DNA of 54,508 nt from Treponema sp. (GTDB taxonomy: Bacteria; Spirochaetota; Spirochaetia; Treponematales; Treponemataceae): assembly GCA_022640795.1 (NCBI GenBank), contig JALCCK010000010.1, positions 1-54,508 on the forward strand, read 5' to 3'. The notes below the pieces were generated by a model that worked only from the letters and a program-made list of their open reading frames with translations, was not told the DNA's origin and did no database searches. The position numbers were made by a program, and so were the translations under genes. Positions 53,701 through 54,508 of the stretch are shown here, piece after piece; the first letter of the stretch is position 1; each line of letters starts with the position of its first letter.

Positions 53701-54508
53701 TAACGCTTGATCAAGAGACATCAGGAACAGTTAATACGCTTGCTTTGAAGGGATCTGTTTCCGGTAATTATATGCTGACTGCAAACGATGTGAATGTGGA
53801 TACGTCGTCTGCAACTTCCATTACAGATACATCGTTTACTTTTACCGGTGACGAAAATCAGTCTTTTACGCCGAACGCTTCATTAACATACCCGTCGATA
53901 ACAGTGAGTAAAACGGGCGGTACACTAACTGTTGCAACGAATGCGTTGACGACGGCAGCTTTATCCGTAACCGGTGGCAGCTGTACTTTTGACAGATTGA
54001 TAACCGTAACTGATACGAGCCTGACCGATCTTACGACAACAGGTACAGTCGCCTTCGGAGCTGGCGGTATCTTTGCCGGCGGCGTAACGCATACTGCGGG
54101 GCAGACGGATATAACTGGAACGCTTACCGCGACCGGGAAAGATATAACGCTGGGGGCATCCGATAAAGGTATCGTTTTGACTGGGGCTACCGTACTTACT
54201 ACCGGAACTGATGCAGGAACTATTTCTCTTGAAGGTGTTGTGACCGGATCCGGGAATCAACTAACCCTTACTGCCGGAACCGGCGATGTTACGGCATCAA
54301 AAGATATAGGAATATCGTCTGCTTATATTGGTGATTTTTCGGCATCCGGCGCAACGGTTACGTTTAGTGGTACTATTTATGCCGCCTCAACTGACATTAC
54401 GGGAACCACATCGATTGCTCTTGACGGCGGATCGGTCACGACGACTGGCACGCAGACATATACGGGCGATGTGACTTTTGGAACTGATACGACTTTGACT
54501 GCATATGG
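50724..54508 (+). CDS. Giant Thr/Ser/Gly-rich surface-exposed repeat protein (3' end outside window)
   Basis: The frame stays open from the ATG at 50724 (GGAGG site 10 nt upstream) to the window edge, 1261 codons with no stop. Residues 1-48 form an unusually long signal peptide: a basic and aromatic extension (TKTAFPHNLFFRIFYSLHHA) before the hydrophobic core LCAVVLAGMSAAAWG, as in type V secreted adhesins. Mature modules begin YIWTGNGTDSSWTTAANWD (W53) and YYWTGGTDASWDTTSNWK (W767), about 714 residues apart; each is followed by an IP-x-YP or similar strand and long runs of short beta repeats (LTVDGTLSNEGTVEI, FSGDVTNNGTI). A beta-helical adhesin or surface-layer protein is likely. Secretion partner and total length are unknown. 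Confidence 0.85.
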   Translation, partial: MTKTAFPHNLFFRIFYSLHHALSLPGRRPLRAALCAVVLAGMSAAAWGTDYIWTGNGTDSSWTTAANWDTGSAPATNEPTADITIPAGCTNYPKLTAGISIGSLTVDGMLDCAGQDITAASGFTNNGTLRFSGTANTITLTSGTASYGSANTIEYYGGGVCAAVSGTGAPAATDYYNLTVTDTDTVVQLNSLSITVDGTLSNEGTVEINGTGVFDFSTSAADTDSGLVKYSSTTAETTTIPALSYYNLEVSGGTWTDAAALTAANSIAVSGGQLTCASTLTAGEDLSVSVGTLQTNGNLSVTGALSVSSGSLTMNGGSASAGTCSFTGGTIDFGNSSGDSFTVGSGGISFPAVLTAVSGAGSITATDSTISLGKNVTLNGALTFKSAVSLTADVSFVTGTSAYGLEFDDNVSCTTYTLETTGTGETTIASSATLSATTGTMTFGGKVTNGGTITGSTGKITFSGDVTNNGTINVPDAGTGSTGVEFDGTYSDSTSGTLVGNTTSNPYLDFKASSVAFRDGGFTANGDIVRFNGTDAQTFTPGSNTFAGVVIDNSAGVSSGALSCSDFTQTSGNTTFSGSLTCSGDITIVDGTLTLGGATSAVSVTIDSDSDNDGKLASNSNTITLSGSWTNNNDGNSGTDGFACGTGTVLFTDNSVLSSITGDNTFYNFTCTTAGKTLTFEGGDTQTIASGGKFTINGQAAGTEITLTSSNTSKWILAVTANPDQVDVSYATVSYAEATDVIISAVTNSAEGVPGTTVNWFNADYYWTGGTDASWDTTSNWKIGSASGSTPSIVPSKDNSSVTITISDSSSTVLTLAAPITAMKKITVDGSQTVDFAGQNVTATDITNNGTVKLAGTQTLTFTNTPVNGTASTVEYTATGNAAPVWHDTGTTTDSYHNLTVDSGCVLQLGSQSVSIDTTNSGVLSNSGTVEIDDTGSINKSDSTTGKFIYSYSGGGTLPALDGYYDLTISSSPWTSGGDITVKNDLSLDAVDVTLDQETSGTVNTLALKGSVSGNYMLTANDVNVDTSSATSITDTSFTFTGDENQSFTPNASLTYPSITVSKTGGTLTVATNALTTAALSVTGGSCTFDRLITVTDTSLTDLTTTGTVAFGAGGIFAGGVTHTAGQTDITGTLTATGKDITLGASDKGIVLTGATVLTTGTDAGTISLEGVVTGSGNQLTLTAGTGDVTASKDIGISSAYIGDFSASGATVTFSGTIYAASTDITGTTSIALDGGSVTTTGTQTYTGDVTFGTDTTLTAY

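Overview
The window most likely comes from the chromosome of a host-associated or anaerobic spirochaete close to Treponema. This is inferred from gene content: a stand-alone di-iron ODP protein next to a soluble chemoreceptor, YesM/YesN-regulated CUT1 sugar uptake, several outer-membrane beta-barrels ending in phenylalanine, and a propeller-type adenylate cyclase. Base composition is moderate and most genes have clear AGGAG-type ribosome binding sites. No tRNA, rRNA, CRISPR array, insertion sequence or prophage was seen.

Layout. (1) 1-1725: C-terminal part of a monomeric NADP isocitrate dehydrogenase. (2) 1.8-5.2 kb: an exported Gly/Met-rich protein divergent from a small exported protein, an OmpR-type regulator and a histidine kinase whose periplasmic loop is Met-rich. 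(3) 5.4-6.7 kb: O-acetylhomoserine sulfhydrylase. (4) 6.7-17.1 kb: carbohydrate locus, with a 1137-residue enzyme that looks like a remote GH94-type phosphorylase, divergent from two CUT1 permeases, a binding protein and a YesM/YesN pair. (5) 17.2-20.8 kb: fabD-fabG-fabF-fabZ, with a palindrome at the start region and a duplicated fabZ tail before the terminator. (6) 20.9-24.1 kb: a LacI regulator with matching operators at its own promoter and inside the promoter of the next operon (cytosolic TolB-like propeller plus Gfo/Idh oxidoreductase). (7) 24.1-30.5 kb: seven-gene envelope operon (membrane protein, winged-helix regulator, ABC ATPase, two FtsX-type permeases, LolA-like protein, beta-barrel) behind a near-consensus promoter and a 51-bp near-perfect palindrome. 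(8) 30.5-38.1 kb: lactaldehyde reductase fucO, TetR and AraC regulators, and a flavin/Fe-S ene-reductase flanked by two paralogous MFS carriers. (9) 38.3-41.3 kb: ODP oxygen/iron sensor, its chemoreceptor, and enolase. (10) 41.4-47.3 kb: a porin-like gene with a frameshift beside its start, a propeller-adenylate cyclase, a VTT membrane protein and a TauE/SafE permease. (11) 47.4-50.7 kb: decaying region (internally deleted Rrf2 gene, 5'-truncated and stop-interrupted Fic gene), another beta-barrel gene, and a degenerate 45-bp tandem repeat. (12) 50.7 kb to the end: the start of a very large Thr/Ser/Gly-rich surface protein with an extended signal peptide that runs off the window.

Themes. Much of the window is about sensing and remodelling the cell surface: a Met-rich two-component system, the ABC-LolA-barrel operon, the cyclase sensor, ODP chemotaxis and giant surface proteins. 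The clearest regulatory signals are the LacI operator pair and the 51-bp palindrome. The most promising under-described systems are the envelope operon at 24-30.5 kb, the large GH94-like enzyme with its dedicated importer, and the Met-rich signalling locus at 1.8-5.2 kb.
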